From the NCBI GenBank assembly GCA_035447065.1, contig DAOTGJ010000001.1:1-64000 (forward strand): a DNA stretch of 64,000 nt, written 5' to 3'. Origin of the DNA: CALEMW01 sp035447065. Its GTDB lineage: Bacteria; Krumholzibacteriota; Krumholzibacteriia; LZORAL124-64-63. The notes beneath the pieces were generated by a model. It searched no databases. It saw only the letters and a program-made list of their open reading frames with translations, and was not told the origin of the DNA. A program made the position numbers and the translations under genes. Below are positions 7,601-16,532 of this stretch, in pieces (position 1 is the first letter of the stretch; each line of letters begins with the position of its first letter).

Positions 7601-9820
7601 GGTGAAGGCCGTGGCGCCGGCGGCGTCGGCGCCGGCGGTGATGTCGCCGTAGCTCACGCTGCCGTTCAGCACGGTGACCAGGGGGTCGTCGCTGGTGAGC
7701 ACGGCCACGGCGCCGGGGGCGGTGGCGGTGCCGAAGTTGTGCAGGACCAGGGCCAGGTCGGCGGTCTCGCCGGCCTCCAGCAGACCGTCGCCGTCGGCCG
7801 CGGCGTCGTCCAGCGTGTAGGAGGCGGGACCCACGTACTCGGCCACGGCGCCCACGGCGATGAGCCGCTGCAGGGGCACGTAGTTGTGCTTGCGCACGGT
7901 GAGGTGCAGGTCGCCGGTGGCGGCGTTGCCCCTGGGCAGGTTCACGGTGCCGTCGTCGCCGGTCACGGCGGTGGACTGCACGGTGCCGGCCTGGTAGAGC
8001 GTCACGTAGGCGCCGGGCACGGGCAGGCCCGTGCCGCGGTCGGTCACGGCCACGTGCACGCTCTGGGCGCCGTCCGCCAGGACGGTGGGGTAGCTCAGCA
8101 CGAACTCGTCGGGGAAGCCGGTCCAGATCTCCGTGGCCGGGTCGCCCATGAGGTTGTTCCACACCGACCAGATCTCCACGCGGCTCGGCTCGTCCGAGTG
8201 GTAGTTGTTGTACATGGCGAGCTTGCCGTTGGTCAGGGCGGGGCCCACGCGGTGGTCGTCGCTGTTCCAGGTCTTGTCGATGACGCCCGTGAACATGCAG
8301 TTGTTGTAGCGCGTGTGGGTGCCGGTGGTGGCCGTGCCGATGCTGGCCACGCCGCCGCCGTTGGCCGCGCGCAGGAAGGCCTCGCTGCGGCAGGTGGTGT
8401 CGCTGGCGAAGGAGCCGGTGTCGCAGGTCATGACCACGGCGAAGGCCAGCTCGTCGCCGTTGGTCAGGTTGAGGATGTAGCTGGGCGACATGCCGCTCAT
8501 GCCCAGCCAGCCGCGGTAGGTGAACAGCGAGCCGCCGTTGCTGAACTTGGTGAGCATCTCCGTGGCCGAGGGGCTCCACATGGTGTCGATCTGCGTGTAG
8601 CCGTGGTGCAGGAGCTGGTCCTTGGCCCACTGGTTCACGAAGATGGTGGTGATGCCGCTGATGGACGGGTCGCCGGCCAGGGCGGCGCGGGTGAACCAGC
8701 CCGGATCGGTGCCGGTGCTCGGCGCGGTCTCGTACTGCACGATCTTGTCCACCACCAGGGCCAGCTCGGTGGTGCTGGTGACGGAGAGGCGGCCGATGTG
8801 GATGTCGGCCAGCACGTCGCCGCCCTCGAGCATGGTGTAGTAGTGGTCGCCGCCGCCGCCGTAGCCGCTGAGGTTCTCCGTCCAGGCGGGGATGGCCACG
8901 GCGCCGTTGGCGTCGCCCACCAGGGTCACGAACTCCAGCGCGGGCTCCACCGTGTCGTACACGGACTGGATGTAGGCCTTGATGTCGGTGTTGGCGGTGC
9001 CGGTCTGGCCCGTGTGGGCCAGCAGCACGTTGTAGCCCTGGCGGCGGCGCCACTCGAGCAGGGGCTCCAGCTCGCCGATCACCGTGGCGTTGTTGGGGCA
9101 GATCACCAGGTAGGTGCCCAGGGCCACGGGGACGCTCTTGGCGGCGGCGTCGTAGTTGAGCACGCTGCCGGCGTAGAAGGCGTCGAAGGACTCGGGGATC
9201 ATGGCGCGGCGGCGGGGCGCGGGGTTGACCGTGGGGGCGTCCACGTACTCCAGGGCCACGGTCATGCGCTTGGCCACGCGGACCACGCCGTCCACGGGGT
9301 CGTAGGCCACGGGGCGGAAGGTCACGGGCACCACGCGCAGGTCGCGCAGGATGGCGGGCTCGCCCACGTCGGCGCCGGGGGCGGCCAGGGGGGCGGCCTG
9401 GGCGTACCAGGCGCGGTCCACCACGGTCTCGCGGCCCTCCACGCCCTCGGCCGGGGCCAGACGCAGGCCGGAGAGCTCCACCACGTCCTGATCGCGCACG
9501 CTCATGCGCACGGCCACGCCGTCGGGGATGGAGACGGTGCGGCTCAGCACCGGCAGGGCGGCCCGGCCGTCCGCGCCGCTCAGGGCGCCGCCGGCCAGAT
9601 GGAGGCGCTGCCAGCTCTCGCCGGCCAGCTCCAGGTCCTCGCGCTGGAGGGAGGGAAGGGTCAGCTCCAGGAGCATGCCCCGGGCGTCGGACTGCAGCAC
9701 GCGGACGTCGGGAGCGCCGCCCGCGGGATCCAGGGTGACGGTCTCCGCGCCGAAGGCGGGGAGGGCGAGGGCCGCGATGAGCAGCAGAACGGAGCAGGCG
9801 GCTCCTGAGCGCAGACGCAT
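4694..9820 (-). CDS. Large secreted C25 (gingipain-fold) protein with FlgD-like C-terminal tail; catalytic His replaced
   Basis: 1708 residues. ATG 9820 is chosen because GGAGG sits 5 bases upstream and a signal peptide follows at once (MRLRSGAACSVLLLIAALALPAFGA). After a propeptide-like region (to about 230) comes a peptidase family C25 domain (about 235-610: TYLVICPNN, LLEWRRRQGYNVLLAHT, LEFVTLVGDANG, HIGRLSVTS). The Cys of the gingipain dyad is present (VVMTCDTGSF, Cys466). The YTGHG segment that carries the catalytic His reads YRGWLG here, with Trp438 at the His position, so ordinary peptidase activity is doubtful. CARDB-like Ig domains follow, then a VGPDGYGYYAFDD beta-sandwich (about 898) shared with the gene at 11643, a carboxypeptidase-regulatory-like domain (about 1125-1210), and the C-terminal tail (about 1617-1708, NVPNPFNPATEISF). 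It is probably a surface adhesin or inactive protease homologue. Confidence 0.88.
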   Translation of the reverse strand: MRLRSGAACSVLLLIAALALPAFGAETVTLDPAGGAPDVRVLQSDARGMLLELTLPSLQREDLELAGESWQRLHLAGGALSGADGRAALPVLSRTVSIPDGVAVRMSVRDQDVVELSGLRLAPAEGVEGRETVVDRAWYAQAAPLAAPGADVGEPAILRDLRVVPVTFRPVAYDPVDGVVRVAKRMTVALEYVDAPTVNPAPRRRAMIPESFDAFYAGSVLNYDAAAKSVPVALGTYLVICPNNATVIGELEPLLEWRRRQGYNVLLAHTGQTGTANTDIKAYIQSVYDTVEPALEFVTLVGDANGAVAIPAWTENLSGYGGGGDHYYTMLEGGDVLADIHIGRLSVTSTTELALVVDKIVQYETAPSTGTDPGWFTRAALAGDPSISGITTIFVNQWAKDQLLHHGYTQIDTMWSPSATEMLTKFSNGGSLFTYRGWLGMSGMSPSYILNLTNGDELAFAVVMTCDTGSFASDTTCRSEAFLRAANGGGVASIGTATTGTHTRYNNCMFTGVIDKTWNSDDHRVGPALTNGKLAMYNNYHSDEPSRVEIWSVWNNLMGDPATEIWTGFPDEFVLSYPTVLADGAQSVHVAVTDRGTGLPVPGAYVTLYQAGTVQSTAVTGDDGTVNLPRGNAATGDLHLTVRKHNYVPLQRLIAVGAVAEYVGPASYTLDDAAADGDGLLEAGETADLALVLHNFGTATAPGAVAVLTSDDPLVTVLNGSVSYGDITAGADAAGATAFTIQVAPEAPGLHRLQLNLAVTAGGETWHGLVEPAVSGPALGLVTTTYSGPGGSMDPGEAGNLTILLNNAGDLAANGLTGVLNTESPWITVVDANASFGVVNPGQNVDNLLDPFTVSAGSDCFPGHLAVFELALSTADGAVATVSFTATVGTAASTDPVGPDGYGYYAFDDTDVGYDDAPVFSWVEIDPTLGGSGMSVGLNDTGWEGDDTEALALPFTFSMYGEDFDTISICSNGWLSMGVTQSRQYRNWSLPTAGAADGMVAAFWDNLFRSSTGGVFYLYDAANHRLIVEWSRMRAMWTEGSTGPEQTFQVMLYDPAFHPTATGDGIIEVQYLTVNNGDGTNGYATAGLQNLDHTDGLLYEYWDEPAAAAAPLQSGRAIRYVPFTAVPSGVLEGSATVAGVPVKDVEITVLDANRSFVTSNAGVFTGNVPVGTWNVVATHVELAPDTLQVSILEDQTTSVTFEMTDIGGPQFLNTTVLPGTEDTAGPYSVTTNVSDVSGVAEARFWYMSTADGGPHELPLTVLDAPSGLYGADIPGQPVGTSVIYWLTGVDAAGNGSMHPAGAPATAYRFLVRSEVVIAMDDMESDTGWVSGDAGDTATSGLWERADPNAIYADTEQVTPEDDHTADPGVNCWVTGNDPSGSAQGADDVDGGHTTLLSPTYDLTGYNNVTASYWRWYTNETGNSPNLDTWTVQFRADGGAWQSVESTMASDRSWTQHSVQLGTLVTADPTSVQFRFIADDAGSGSVVEAAVDDFSLTGYSGAVDASAPTVTLTTPNGGEYYNVPGTVPAMEQIFWTASDNVAVTHAVVLLSTDGGVSYPDTLEAGALDGQAAVLLPFVNSTTCRIKVVVFDAFLNAAEDVSDADFEIDAATAVDELPRSVALSRNVPNPFNPATEISFAVPRAGHVSLKVFDLAGRTVRTLVDGRREAGTHAVTWRGESDSGARAPSGTYFYRLETGGNVLTRKMTLLK

Positions 9821-9944
9821 GGTGTCCTCCGGATAGGTCGGTTGCGGCAGCAATGGGGCGGGGAGTCCATCGGAGCCGTTGTGAGGTCGGACGGGGTCTT
9901 GCCGGGCCGATTATACACCAGGACGAAGGCTCCTGGCTAGAGGG

Positions 9945-9974
9945 TTGGCTTTTCCGCCCGCGACCTGATACAAT
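9945..9974 (+). promoter_or_regulatory. Promoter of the beta-helix/pgs operon
   Basis: TTGGCT (9945-9950) and TACAAT (9969-9974) are separated by 18 bases, with TGA directly before the -10 box (extended -10). It lies 52 bases upstream of ATG 10027. No other good promoter is visible before 24 kb, so it may drive the whole ten-gene unit. Confidence 0.6.
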
Positions 9975-10026
9975 GCCCGTCCCCGCCAGAGACATCCGAT
10001 CCATTCCGTTCAGGGAGGCTCCACCC

Positions 10027-11646
10027 ATGCGTAGGCCGTTCGGCGTCGTCGCCGTGCTCTGCATCCTGCTGTCCGCCGGCGTCACCGCCGCGGCCGTCAT
10101 CAACGTTCCCGGCGACTACGCCCTGATCCACGACGCCGTCCAGGCCGCCCAGCCCGGCGACGTGGTCCAGGTGGCCGCGGGGACCTACACCGACTGCACC
10201 CACGAGACCACCGGCCCCGGGAGCACTCCGGCCTGCGTGATCATGCGGGAGGGCGTGATCCTGCGCGGTTCCGGCCAGGCCGCCACGATCATCGACGCCG
10301 AGGGCCTGGGCCGCGGCATCTACATGGAGGGCCTGTCCAGCGGCGGCGTGGAGAACCTGCAGGTGCGCAACGCCTACGCCCCCAACTACGGCTCCGGCAT
10401 CCTGGCCCGGCAGACGGGCGAGGGCTACCTCATCCAGGACGTCACCGTGCAGGACTGCACCGACGGCGGCGTGATCCTCTTCAACGGCACCCACCTGACC
10501 CTGCGCAACTCCGTGATCCGGAACAACGTGGCCAAGCAGGGCGGCGGCCTCTCCATCGAGGAGCAGAGCAGCCCGCGCATCGAGAACTGCCAGATCCTGG
10601 GCAACCAGGCCCCCAGCGGCGCGGGCGTGTTCATCCGCGCGGGCAGCGACCCCGTGCTGCGCGACTGCCTGATCGACGGCAACGCCATCGACTCGCCCTT
10701 CGGCCAGGGCGCGGGCATCTTCATCGGCGAGAGCAGCCCGTACATCAGCCACTGCGACATCATCAACAACGTGGGCCGCGGCAACGGCGGCGGCGTGGCG
10801 TACCAGCTCAACTCGGGCGGGCGCATGGAGGCCTGCGTCATCGCGGGCAACAGCGTGATCGACGCCTTCGTCAACGGCGCCGGCCTGTCCGTGGACTCGT
10901 CGGACCCGATGATCGTGGGCTGCGCCATCCTGGACAACACGCTGACCGGCTCCGGCAGCGACGGCGCGGGCGTGTTCGCCATCTTCAGCCCGTCGCCCAC
11001 GCTGGTGAACTGCACCATCGACGCCAACACCACCGCGTCCGGCGGCAGCGGCGGCGGCGTGATGGCCTTCTTCGGCGCCGCCCCGGTGCTGGAGCGCTGC
11101 ATCGTGAGCAACTCCGTGGCGGGCGCGGGCCTGGCCTGCGTGGGCGGCGACATCGTCATCAGCTGCAGCGACGTGTACGGCAACGCCGGCGGCGACGAGC
11201 TCTGCGGCACCGACGGCGGCGGCAACATCAGCGCCGATCCCCAGTTCTGCAGCAACGGCAGCCGGGCCCTGACCGCCGGCAGCCCCTGCCTGAGCGTGTG
11301 CGGCGGCGCCATCGGCGCCAACCCCTACGAGTGCGACGGCGTGAGCACCGGCGTGGACGCCCCCCGCGTCGCGGCGCGCCTGCTGGGCAACCACCCCAAC
11401 CCCTTCAACCCGAGCACCACCATCAGCTTCGAGCTTGACGCGCCCGCGGTGGCCACGGTTAGGATCCTGAACGTTGCGGGTGACGTGGTGGCGACCCTCA
11501 CCCTGGGCGATCTCCCCGCCGGTCGCCACGCCGCGGTCTGGAACGGCCGCGACGCCTCCGGCCGCCCCGCGGCCAGCGGCGTGTACCTGTACGAACTCCA
11601 GGCCCTTGGAACCCGACAGACGAGGCAGATGATCCTGATCAAATGA
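10027..11646 (+). CDS. Secreted right-handed beta-helix protein with FlgD-like C-terminal tail
   Basis: 539 residues. ATG 10027 is preferred over the upstream ATG 9853 because it has GGGAGG seven bases upstream, a signal peptide (MRRPFGVVAVLCILLSAGVTAAA), and the promoter lies between the two. The mature protein starts as a pectate-lyase-like beta-helix (VPGDYALIHDAVQAAQPGDVVQVAAGTY) and continues with Asn- and Gly-rich PbH1-type coils (LRNSVIRNNVAKQGGGLSI, PRIENCQILGNQAPSGAGVFI and so on) to about residue 430. The last ~85 residues are the shared FlgD-like tail (NHPNPFNPSTTISFEL). Such helices bind or cleave polysaccharide, but no lyase residues can be assigned. The stop overlaps the next start (ATGATG), so it is translationally coupled to the C25-like gene. 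Confidence 0.87.
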   Translation: MRRPFGVVAVLCILLSAGVTAAAVINVPGDYALIHDAVQAAQPGDVVQVAAGTYTDCTHETTGPGSTPACVIMREGVILRGSGQAATIIDAEGLGRGIYMEGLSSGGVENLQVRNAYAPNYGSGILARQTGEGYLIQDVTVQDCTDGGVILFNGTHLTLRNSVIRNNVAKQGGGLSIEEQSSPRIENCQILGNQAPSGAGVFIRAGSDPVLRDCLIDGNAIDSPFGQGAGIFIGESSPYISHCDIINNVGRGNGGGVAYQLNSGGRMEACVIAGNSVIDAFVNGAGLSVDSSDPMIVGCAILDNTLTGSGSDGAGVFAIFSPSPTLVNCTIDANTTASGGSGGGVMAFFGAAPVLERCIVSNSVAGAGLACVGGDIVISCSDVYGNAGGDELCGTDGGGNISADPQFCSNGSRALTAGSPCLSVCGGAIGANPYECDGVSTGVDAPRVAARLLGNHPNPFNPSTTISFELDAPAVATVRILNVAGDVVATLTLGDLPAGRHAAVWNGRDASGRPAASGVYLYELQALGTRQTRQMILIK

Positions 11647-14600
11647 TGCTGAAATCCGCCCTCCGGTCCGCTCTCGGAATCGGTCTGACGCTGGCGGCCC
11701 TCGCGGCCGCCGCGTCGGCCGAACAGCGCACCGCTCCCGTGTTCCGCTCCGACGTCCGCCCCGGCCGCACGGTGGTGACCGTGCAGCCCGCGGACCTGGC
11801 CCAGTCCTCGGCGGAGCTCGGCTCCGTCTGGCGCCAGACCGCCGTGCTGCCCCCCGACGCCGCCTCCTGGCGCGTGGAGGTGGACGGCGCGCCGGTGGAG
11901 GCCCGGCTGCTGGGCCGCCTGCGCGGCCTGCCCGTGCTGACCTGGCTGGTGGAGGACGGCGCCGCCGGCGCCACCGCCGTGGTGGAGCACGACGGCGCCT
12001 GGAACGCGGGCGCGCGCCGCGCCAGCGCCGGGTTCGACGCCGCCCTGTCCGCGGCCCTGCCCGGCTGGACCGTCGACGCCGCGGGCGCGGACCACGGCAC
12101 CTACCTGGTGATCACGGCCCCGGCCTACGCCGCCGCCGTGCAGCCCCTGGTGGACTGGAAGCGCCAGAAGGGTCTGACCGTGCGGGTGGCCACCACGGAG
12201 GAGACGGGCGAGACCAACGCCGCCATCCAGGCCTGGCTGCGCGACGCGTACGCCACCTGGGAGCTGCCGCCGGAGTACGTGCTGCTGGTGGGCGACGTGG
12301 ACGTGCTGCCGTCGTGGTTCTTCAGCGCCAACGTCACGGACCTGCCCTACGCGCACATGGACACGGACGACTGGCTGCCGGACCTGCTGCTGGGCCGCTG
12401 GCCCGTGGCCAACGCCGCGGAGGCGGCCGCCATCGCCGCCAAGACCGTGGCCTACGAGAAGGCCCCCTACCGCGGCGACGAGGGCTGGTTCACCCGCCAG
12501 CTCATGGTGGGCGGCAACTACGGCTCCGAGACGCCCAGCCACACGGTGCGCTGGGTGGGCGAGCAGCTCGAGACCCTGGGCTTCGACGCCGCCACCGAGG
12601 TCTTCTTCCCGCCCTTCTGGAACGGCGTGGCCCCCATCACCCAGACCCTGCAGTCCGGCGTGGGCATGTGCGTGTACCGCGGCTGGGCCTACGGCACCGC
12701 GGGCTGGGAGCCGCCCCACTTCACGGTGGCCGAGATCCCCAACGTGGAGACCGGCGCCATGACCCCGGTGGTCATGAGCTTCGTGTGCCTCAACGGCGAC
12801 TTCGCCGGCGACGACCCCTGCTTCGGCGAGGTCTTCCTGCGCCAGGGCACCCCGGAGGCCCCCAAGGGCGCCGTGGCCTTCATCGGCAACGGCGAGCACT
12901 GGAGCCACACCCGCTACAACGACGCCATGGCCATCTCCTACTTCGAGATGTTCCCGGACCCGGCCATCCGCGACCTGGGCCAGCTCGCCCTGGCGGGCCG
13001 CCTGCGCTTCATGGCGTACTTCCCCCACGAGCTGTCCGCGGCCGAGTTCGGCGAGGAGAGCGTGGAGTTCTACTTCCACATCTACAACCTGCTGGGCGAC
13101 CCCGAGCTGAACGTGTGGAAGGGCGCCCCCGCGGACCTGGACGTGACCTACGGCGCGTCGCTGCCCGGCGCCGCCGGCCGCCTGGACGTGACCGTGCGCG
13201 AGGACGACGGCCTGACCGCCGTGCCCGGCGCCCTGGTGGGCGTGACCGCCGACGGGGCCCTGGTGGGCCGCGCCGTCGCGGGCGCCGACGGCCTGGCGGT
13301 GGTCCTGCTGGACGGCTGGAACGGCACCGCGGACCTGACCGTGACCGTGACCGCCGCGGACCGCTTCGCCCACACGGGCACCGTTTCCGCCGGCACGCCC
13401 GCCTCCTTCGTGGCCGTGAGCGCCGCCGGCGCCGACGCCGCGCCCGGCGGCGTGGTGAGCCCCGGCGCCGCGGTGACCCTGCATCCCACCCTGGCCAACG
13501 CGGGCGCGTCCGCGGCCGGCAGCACGGCGCTGACCCTCGGCGTGCGCGGCCCCGCGACCGTGTCCGACGCCGCCCTCACCGTGGCCGGCGTGCCCGCCGG
13601 CGGCGCCTACGTGTGCGTGGGCGACGAGTCCGTGGCCGTGACCGTGGACCAGGACGCCCGCGACGGCGACGTGGTGGAGCTCCTGTTCCAGGCCGCGCAC
13701 GACGCCGCCCTGGACGCCTCGGCCGTGGTCTGGACCGTGAGCGCGCCGGACCTGCGCCTGGCCTCCCTGCTGCCCGACGGCGACGGCGTGGCCGCACCCG
13801 GCGAGACCTCCGAGCTGACCCTCACCCTGACCAACGGCGGCGGCGCCGCCACCGCCGGCGGCAGCGTGGCCGTGGAGCTGCTCACCGCCGGCGTGGGCGC
13901 CCTGACCGGCGGCCCCCTGACCCTGGCCGCCCTCGCGCCCGGCGCCGACGCGGCCGCGGCCGGCGGGCTGAGCCTGAGCCTGGACGCCGCCGTCCCCGTG
14001 GGCACCGGCGTCACCCTGCGCGTCACCACCACCACGAGCGAGGGCGCCACGTTCATGGAGACGGTCTCGCTGACCGCCGGCCACGTGGACGCCGGCGCGC
14101 CGGTGGGTCCGGACGCCTACGGCTACCGCGCCCTGGACAGCGCGGACCTGGACTACCCCGCCCTGGCGCCCGCCTACCGCTGGACGGAGCTGGACACGGC
14201 CCTGGGCGGCGCCGGCCAGCCGCTGACGTACAACTCGGACAACTACGACGTGGTCCTCGTGGATCTGCCCTTCTCCTTCACCTACTACGGCACGTCCTAC
14301 AGCCGGGCGCGGGTGTCGGAGAACGGCTGGATCAGCTTCGACCTCAGCGACGAGTTCGAGTTCTACAACTGGCCCCTGCCCAACACCCACGGCAACGCGA
14401 GCATGATCGCGCCGTTCTGGGACAACTTCGATCCCACGCTGCCGGGCACCGGCGGCGTGTTCACGCATCACGACGCCGCGGCCGGCACCTTCACGGTGGA
14501 GTGGAGCTCCATGCGCCACTACCGCCCGGAGGTCACCGACGCCCAGACCTTCCAGCTGGTGCTCTTCGATCCGGCCGTGCACGCCACCGCCAGCGGCGAC

Positions 14601-15359
14601 GGGAACATCCTGTTCCTCTACCGCCAGGTGGCCGACACGGACGACCTGCGCCAGTACGCCACCGTGGGCCTGGAGGACGCCGCGGAGACCGACGGCCTGC
14701 AGCTCAGCTACGCCAACCTGCGCACCGCGGGCATGGCGCCCCTGGGGCCCGGCCTGGCCGTGCTGCTGACCACCGAGGCGCCGGTGCGCGTGCCCTACCA
14801 GGCCGACGCCTTCACCGCCCGCCGCGGCCCCGCCGGCGTGGAGCTGGCCTGGACCGTGAGCGACGCGCGCCCCGTGGTGGGCTGGCGCCTGGTGCGTCTG
14901 ACCGCCGACGGCGCCGAGACCGCCACGCCGGACCTGCTGCCCGCCGACGCGCGGGCCTGGACGGACCCGGCGGCCCCGGAGGATCCCGCGCTGACCTACC
15001 GTCTGGAGGCCGTGCATCCCTACGCCCACGTGAACCGCGCGGCCGTGGCCGCCGTGGAGACCGGCGTGGCCGTGCGGCCCACGGCGCTGCTGCTGGAGCC
15101 GCTGCGGCCCAACCCGTCGCGCGGCCGCACGGAGCTGGCGTTCGCCCTGCCCGCCGCCGCACCGGCCAGCCTGCGCGTGTACGACGCCGCCGGCCGCCTG
15201 GTGCGCACGCTGCTGGCCGGGGAGATCCCGTCGGGCCCGGGCCAGACCGTGTGGGACGGCCGCCGCGAGGACGGCCGCGACGCCGGCGCCGGCGTCTACT
15301 TCTTCCGCCTGGAGAGCGGCGGCGAGGTGCGCACCCGCAAGCTCCTGCTGGTGCGTTAG
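11643..15359 (+). CDS. Secreted C25 (gingipain-fold) protein, catalytic His replaced by Trp, operon-linked to pgs genes
   Basis: 1238 residues with signal peptide (MMLKSALRSALGIGLTLAALAAAASA). The C25 domain spans about residues 155-510 (YLVITAPAYAAAVQPLVDWK, YVLLVGDVDVLPSW, LLLGRWPVANAAEA). The Cys motif is well kept (VVMSFVCLNGDF, Cys382; gingipains have VACVNGDF). The expected His lies in YRGWAYGTAGWEPPHF as Trp348, while the downstream HF of gingipains is kept. Cys-to-Trp spacing (34) matches the gingipain Cys-His spacing (33), supporting the alignment. Ig-like domains follow, then a VGPDAYGYRALD domain (about 820) shared with the 4694-9820 protein, and a reduced FlgD-like tail (RPNPSRGRTELAF). 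It overlaps the upstream gene by 4 bases and ends 9 bases before pgsB, so it is part of the pgs transcription unit. A non-proteolytic surface role is inferred. Confidence 0.86.
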   Translation: MMLKSALRSALGIGLTLAALAAAASAEQRTAPVFRSDVRPGRTVVTVQPADLAQSSAELGSVWRQTAVLPPDAASWRVEVDGAPVEARLLGRLRGLPVLTWLVEDGAAGATAVVEHDGAWNAGARRASAGFDAALSAALPGWTVDAAGADHGTYLVITAPAYAAAVQPLVDWKRQKGLTVRVATTEETGETNAAIQAWLRDAYATWELPPEYVLLVGDVDVLPSWFFSANVTDLPYAHMDTDDWLPDLLLGRWPVANAAEAAAIAAKTVAYEKAPYRGDEGWFTRQLMVGGNYGSETPSHTVRWVGEQLETLGFDAATEVFFPPFWNGVAPITQTLQSGVGMCVYRGWAYGTAGWEPPHFTVAEIPNVETGAMTPVVMSFVCLNGDFAGDDPCFGEVFLRQGTPEAPKGAVAFIGNGEHWSHTRYNDAMAISYFEMFPDPAIRDLGQLALAGRLRFMAYFPHELSAAEFGEESVEFYFHIYNLLGDPELNVWKGAPADLDVTYGASLPGAAGRLDVTVREDDGLTAVPGALVGVTADGALVGRAVAGADGLAVVLLDGWNGTADLTVTVTAADRFAHTGTVSAGTPASFVAVSAAGADAAPGGVVSPGAAVTLHPTLANAGASAAGSTALTLGVRGPATVSDAALTVAGVPAGGAYVCVGDESVAVTVDQDARDGDVVELLFQAAHDAALDASAVVWTVSAPDLRLASLLPDGDGVAAPGETSELTLTLTNGGGAATAGGSVAVELLTAGVGALTGGPLTLAALAPGADAAAAGGLSLSLDAAVPVGTGVTLRVTTTTSEGATFMETVSLTAGHVDAGAPVGPDAYGYRALDSADLDYPALAPAYRWTELDTALGGAGQPLTYNSDNYDVVLVDLPFSFTYYGTSYSRARVSENGWISFDLSDEFEFYNWPLPNTHGNASMIAPFWDNFDPTLPGTGGVFTHHDAAAGTFTVEWSSMRHYRPEVTDAQTFQLVLFDPAVHATASGDGNILFLYRQVADTDDLRQYATVGLEDAAETDGLQLSYANLRTAGMAPLGPGLAVLLTTEAPVRVPYQADAFTARRGPAGVELAWTVSDARPVVGWRLVRLTADGAETATPDLLPADARAWTDPAAPEDPALTYRLEAVHPYAHVNRAAVAAVETGVAVRPTALLLEPLRPNPSRGRTELAFALPAAAPASLRVYDAAGRLVRTLLAGEIPSGPGQTVWDGRREDGRDAGAGVYFFRLESGGEVRTRKLLLVR

Positions 15360-15368
15360 GACCGCGGC

Positions 15369-16532
15369 ATGAAGCTCATCCTGCTGCTGCTGGTCCTGCT
15401 CACGGGCGCGGGCGTCTGGGAGACGGTGCGGCACCGCGTGGTGCGGCGCCGCATCCCCGTGCGCGTGCACGTGAACGGGAGCCGGGGCAAGTCGTCGGTC
15501 ACCCGTCTCATCGCCGCGGGGCTGCAGGCCGGAGGCGTGCGCACCTGCGCCAAGACCACCGGCTCGGCGGCCATGTTCCTGCACGTGGACGGCAGCGAGT
15601 CGCCCATCCGCCGCCAGGGTCCGCCCAACATCCGCGAGCAGCTCCGCGTGTTCCGGCAGGCGGCGCAGGAGCGGGCCGAGGCCATCGTCATCGAGTGCAT
15701 GGCCGTGCGGCCGGACCTGCAGCGCGTGTGCGAGCACTCCATCGTGGGGGCCACCCACGGCGTGATCACCAACGTGCGGCCGGACCATCTGGAGGTCATG
15801 GGCCCGTCCATGGAGGACGTGGCCACCAGCCTGGCCGGCACCGTGCCGCGCGGCACGGCCCTGTTCACGGCCGAGGGGACCTTCGCCCCGCGGCTGGAGC
15901 GGCGGGCGCGGCGGCTGGGCTCCAGCTTCCACCGCACCGACGGCAGCGGCGTGGACGACGCCGCCATGGCCGGTTTCCGCTACGTGGAATTCCCGGACAA
16001 CGTGGACCTGGCCCTGGACGTGTGCCAGGCCGTGGGCGTGGACCGCGCCACCGCCCTGCGCGGCATGTGGGACGTGACCCCCGACGTGGGCGCCCTGAGC
16101 CGCGTGGCCCTGCCGGCGCCGGGCAAGACGCTGGAGTTCGTCAACGCCTTCGCCGCCAACGACCCGGAGAGCACCCTGGCCGTGTGGCGGCGCCTGGGCC
16201 TGGACGCGCGGCCGGAGGAGGCCGTGGTCCTGTTCAACAACCGCGCCGACCGCCTGCGCCGCGCCCGCGACCTGGCGCCCATCTTCGGCGACGGCGGCCT
16301 GGCGGCCGCCAAGGTGGTGATCTGCGGCCAGGCCACGGCCCAGTTCGTGGACCTGGTGCGGCGCCGCGTGCCGCGCGACCGCCTGGTGGACGCCGGCAGC
16401 CGCGACGCCGAGGCCCTGCGCGACCTCCTGGTGGAGGTCTGCCCGGAGCGCGCCACCGTGGTGGGCGTGGGCAACATCGGCGGCGTGGGCATGCGTTTCC
16501 TGGACCTGCTGGAGCGGGGGAGGACATCGTGA
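15369..16532 (+). CDS. pgsB: PgsB/CapB-type poly-gamma-glutamate synthase ligase
   Basis: 387 residues. Family role: an ATP-dependent amide ligase related to Mur ligases that extends poly-gamma-glutamate at the membrane with PgsC. An N-terminal hydrophobic anchor (MKLILLLLVLLTGAGVW) precedes the nucleotide-binding loop VNGSRGKSSVTRLI (about residues 37-50), the CapB version of the Mur-ligase P loop. Other family marks are KTTGSAAMFLHVDG, GPPNIREQ, IVIECMAVRPDLQ and THGVITNVRPDHLEVMG (about 105-145), and a C-terminal nucleotide domain with VVLFNNRADR. Length is near the family norm. The start lies 9 bases after the C25-like gene and the stop overlaps pgsC (GTGA). The amino acid polymerised cannot be read from the sequence. 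Confidence 0.9.
   Translation: MKLILLLLVLLTGAGVWETVRHRVVRRRIPVRVHVNGSRGKSSVTRLIAAGLQAGGVRTCAKTTGSAAMFLHVDGSESPIRRQGPPNIREQLRVFRQAAQERAEAIVIECMAVRPDLQRVCEHSIVGATHGVITNVRPDHLEVMGPSMEDVATSLAGTVPRGTALFTAEGTFAPRLERRARRLGSSFHRTDGSGVDDAAMAGFRYVEFPDNVDLALDVCQAVGVDRATALRGMWDVTPDVGALSRVALPAPGKTLEFVNAFAANDPESTLAVWRRLGLDARPEEAVVLFNNRADRLRRARDLAPIFGDGGLAAAKVVICGQATAQFVDLVRRRVPRDRLVDAGSRDAEALRDLLVEVCPERATVVGVGNIGGVGMRFLDLLERGRTS

Noticed and set aside
9853..10026. Upstream start (ATG 9853) for the beta-helix gene
   Set aside because: It would place the promoter inside the coding region and bury the signal peptide at residue 59.
4628..10103. Open frames of more than 1700 codons on both strands antisense or out of frame to the 4694-9820 gene
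   Set aside because: They are products of high GC and biased third positions. Their translations are His-, Gly-, Val- or Arg-rich low-complexity sequence without domains, and the true gene has a signal peptide, ribosome site and recognisable domains.
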